A stretch of 24,522 bases of DNA from Flavobacteriales bacterium (GTDB taxonomy: Bacteria; Bacteroidota; Bacteroidia; Flavobacteriales; Crocinitomicaceae), in the NCBI GenBank assembly GCA_947375085.1, contig CANCEQ010000018.1, forward strand, positions 1 through 24,522, given 5' to 3'. The notes under the pieces were generated by a model. It was not told where the DNA came from. It was given only the letters and a program-made list of their open reading frames with translations, and made no database searches. A program made the position numbers and the translations under genes. Position 1 is the stretch's first letter. Every line of letters begins with the position of its first letter. Positions 22,913-24,522 of this stretch are shown piece by piece.

Positions 22913-23284
22913 ATGAAACAGTTTAACACAATTATAATTATAACGGTTTTTGGACTATTATCATGTAAAAAAACCAATTTAAATAATACCAATCAAAATA
23001 ACACAACTCAAAATAACGCAACTAATTGCAACATTAATATAAATCTTATAAAAGATGTAAAATGGATTCCTACAAGTGATACAAATATTTTCGCCACATT
23101 AGAATATACGAGTAGTGGAAATTATTTTGAAAACAAAAAAAATATTGGTAAATGGTCGAACGTAGGATGTGATACTTTAAAAATTGTTGGAACAAAAAAT
23201 TTTACATCTAGAATTTATTCACTTTCAGCTGATACATTGATTTTAAAAAATCCAGTATTTGGTAATTTATCTTATCACAAATAA
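22913..23284 (+). CDS. Small outer-envelope lipoprotein, unknown function
   Basis: A 123-residue lipoprotein. The signal peptide MKQFNTIIIITVFGLLSC ends in a lipobox LLSC with Cys18 as the lipidated residue. A low-complexity Asn/Thr-rich linker follows (TNLNNTNQNNTTQNNATNC), then a compact domain with WIPTSDTNIFATLEYTSSGN and KNIGKWSNVGCDTLKIVG. That 'GN...W....CDTL.I' pattern is like small lipocalin-like or META-type beta proteins seen in Bacteroidota lipoproteins, but I do not assign a family. It follows the LamG protein by 17 bp and a terminator closes the pair. Residue 19 onward (KKT) lacks acidic residues of the surface-export signal seen in some Bacteroidota, so the inner face of the outer membrane is more likely. 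Confidence 0.75.
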   Translation: MKQFNTIIIITVFGLLSCKKTNLNNTNQNNTTQNNATNCNININLIKDVKWIPTSDTNIFATLEYTSSGNYFENKKNIGKWSNVGCDTLKIVGTKNFTSRIYSLSADTLILKNPVFGNLSYHK

Positions 23285-23333
23285 ATTATTTAAAAGATTA
23301 ATTGTTGGAATTAAAAAACATTTTTAAGAATAG

Positions 23334-23366
23334 AATGGCTCTTTTTAACATGAAGAGCCATTTTTT
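23334..23366 (+). terminator. Intrinsic terminator after the lipoprotein gene
   Basis: AATGGCTCTT (23334-23343) pairs with AAGAGCCATT (23353-23362) around a nine-base loop and runs into T6. It closes the LamG-lipoprotein transcript. The rest of the interval to 23592 is AT-rich and holds only a weak -7-like TTAGTTTG near 23568. Confidence 0.9.
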
Positions 23367-23592
23367 AATATCTTAACTATAATCTTCGATTTAAAGAATA
23401 ATAGTTTACTACTATCGAATTTAATAATAGAAAAAAACAAAATCAATTCCAAAAACTATCAAAAATCATCTTTCAAAAAAATCAATATTTAAACTTTAGA
23501 TGCTGCCTATAAAAAATCTTATCATCGCTAAATTACTCTGACAAAGCTAAATTATTATGGTTCTTTTTAGTTTGATTACTAATTTTACATGT

Positions 23593-24522
23593 ATGAAAAA
23601 ACACATATTAATCCTTGTTTGGCTAACTATTACTTGTAGCACATTTGCTCAAAAATCTAAAAAGATATTCTCATCTCTTCAAGAAGGTAATCTTATAGAG
23701 GCGAAATTGCAGTACGATAAAATTAGTTCTGATAAGAAATACAATGAAAAAGAAATCGTCTTATTTAATTTAGCTAATAGTTTAATGATGATTGAGTCAA
23801 GTTCAAATTCATATAAACCAATTGAGTCTATCATTAATTTCAATAATATATTTATTCCATCCGAAGAAAAAGCAGATATCGAAAAGTTTTTATCAAAATA
23901 TGGATTAAGCATGGAAATTATTTCTGATAGAATTCATTCTGAAATAGTAATTCAAGCTAAAAAACTAAATACGATAGAGTCCTTTGCCAATGCGTTGCAA
24001 GTATGTGCTGATAAGGACCGTATAGAGTTGCTAGAGCTTCAAGAAGAAGCTGTTTATAGGATGACTGTATTGGACAAGAGTATAATCGCTTATAAGGCTT
24101 TTATCATACGTTATCCTAAAAGCTATCACAGAGATGAAATTCAATCATTGTTAGAACGTACGGTGTTGGATTTAGCAAAGAAAAGTCAAGTTATTGAAGA
24201 ATTAAATTCATTTATACAAGAATATTCAACTAGTAAACTTAGTCAAGAAGCCACTGATTATAGAGATTCAATATTACTATTAAAAGTTCCTAATAATTAT
24301 GATTCAATGTTGGCCTTTACGATAGGCTATCCTAATTCAAAATTTAATGATAATATCAATTTAATGTTACCAAAATTATTGTTTGAAGAAATAGTTAAAA
24401 GTAATTTCGAATACGAAAAATGTGCGAAATTTATTTCAGAATATCCATATGATAAACGAGTGAATATTATAGATAGTGTATTTTTTAATAAAGTACTATC
24501 TATAGATTCTATTACAAGTTAT
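23593..24522 (+). CDS. Exported helical, probably TPR-like protein, 3' end cut by the window
   Basis: An open frame of 310 codons runs from ATG 23593 to the last base without a stop. It starts with a signal peptide (MKKHILILVWLTITCSTFAQ). The mature part is helical, with regularly spaced segments such as IIAYKAFIIRYPKSYHRDEI, SFIQEYSTSKLSQEATDY, LAFTIGYPNSKFNDNI and CAKFISEYPYDKRVNII. This recurring 'F...YP.S......' pattern about every 40-60 residues resembles TPR-like repeats of outer-membrane or gliding-associated Bacteroidota proteins, each beginning a helical hairpin. I do not recognise a named family. The leader shows no Shine-Dalgarno sequence. It is the first gene after a terminator, so it starts a new transcript. 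Location is periplasm or outer membrane. Confidence 0.8.
   Translation, partial: MKKHILILVWLTITCSTFAQKSKKIFSSLQEGNLIEAKLQYDKISSDKKYNEKEIVLFNLANSLMMIESSSNSYKPIESIINFNNIFIPSEEKADIEKFLSKYGLSMEIISDRIHSEIVIQAKKLNTIESFANALQVCADKDRIELLELQEEAVYRMTVLDKSIIAYKAFIIRYPKSYHRDEIQSLLERTVLDLAKKSQVIEELNSFIQEYSTSKLSQEATDYRDSILLLKVPNNYDSMLAFTIGYPNSKFNDNINLMLPKLLFEEIVKSNFEYEKCAKFISEYPYDKRVNIIDSVFFNKVLSIDSITSY

Overview
The window is AT-rich DNA from a member of the Bacteroidota, most likely Flavobacteriales. The signs are a secreted protein with a type IX (Por) C-terminal sorting domain, a LytTR regulator paired with a beta-propeller (Reg_prop) LytS-type kinase, few Shine-Dalgarno sites, and several matches to the Bacteroidota -7 promoter element TAnnTTTG. 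It splits into a core left arm (1-7.4 kb), an accessory island (about 7.4-16.6 kb) and a right arm (16.9 kb to the end).

Left arm: the 3' part of sucD, a small all-helical protein, a four-helix membrane protein, a dipeptide epimerase on the minus strand, and the sbcD-sbcC nuclease operon, closed by a terminator at 7.40 kb. All are intact apart from sucD, which is cut by the window edge.

Island: it begins with the last 38 residues of a lost recombinase-like protein. Next comes a minus-strand cluster of decayed defence genes: an AbiU2/HEPN-like protein broken at an A7 run, a type I restriction subunit (hsdR) in two separate pieces, and a YgjP-type metallopeptidase. Within it sits one intact pair, the 'mobile mystery' proteins A (Xre regulator) and B (Fic protein), preceded by three similar operator-like boxes spaced 32-33 bp. 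Then follow about 530 bp carrying roughly twelve copies of TGTCCCA in both orientations around a (TA)n tract, a small ribbon-helix-helix gene absent from ordinary length-filtered gene calls, and an overlapping primase-helicase-like replication protein. This block looks like the replication module of a mobilisable element. No relaxase or tyrosine integrase gene is present. A serine recombinase closes the coding part.

The most notable object lies at 16.16-16.39 kb. It is a likely stand-alone noncoding RNA with two tandem copies of the same fold. Each copy has a hairpin with a conserved 9-nt loop and a second hairpin with a 6-nt loop set behind a conserved internal loop. Between the copies the stems differ by compensated base pairs while loops and joints stay conserved. 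The two 6-nt loops are complementary (possible kissing loops), a -7-like element lies just upstream, and a strong intrinsic terminator follows. I do not recognise it as a known family.

Right arm: a LytTR response regulator with its histidine kinase start to stop, a small convergent Xre regulator, a LamG-containing T9SS-exported protein with a small lipoprotein downstream, and the 5' part of an exported, probably repeat-containing helical protein cut by the window end.
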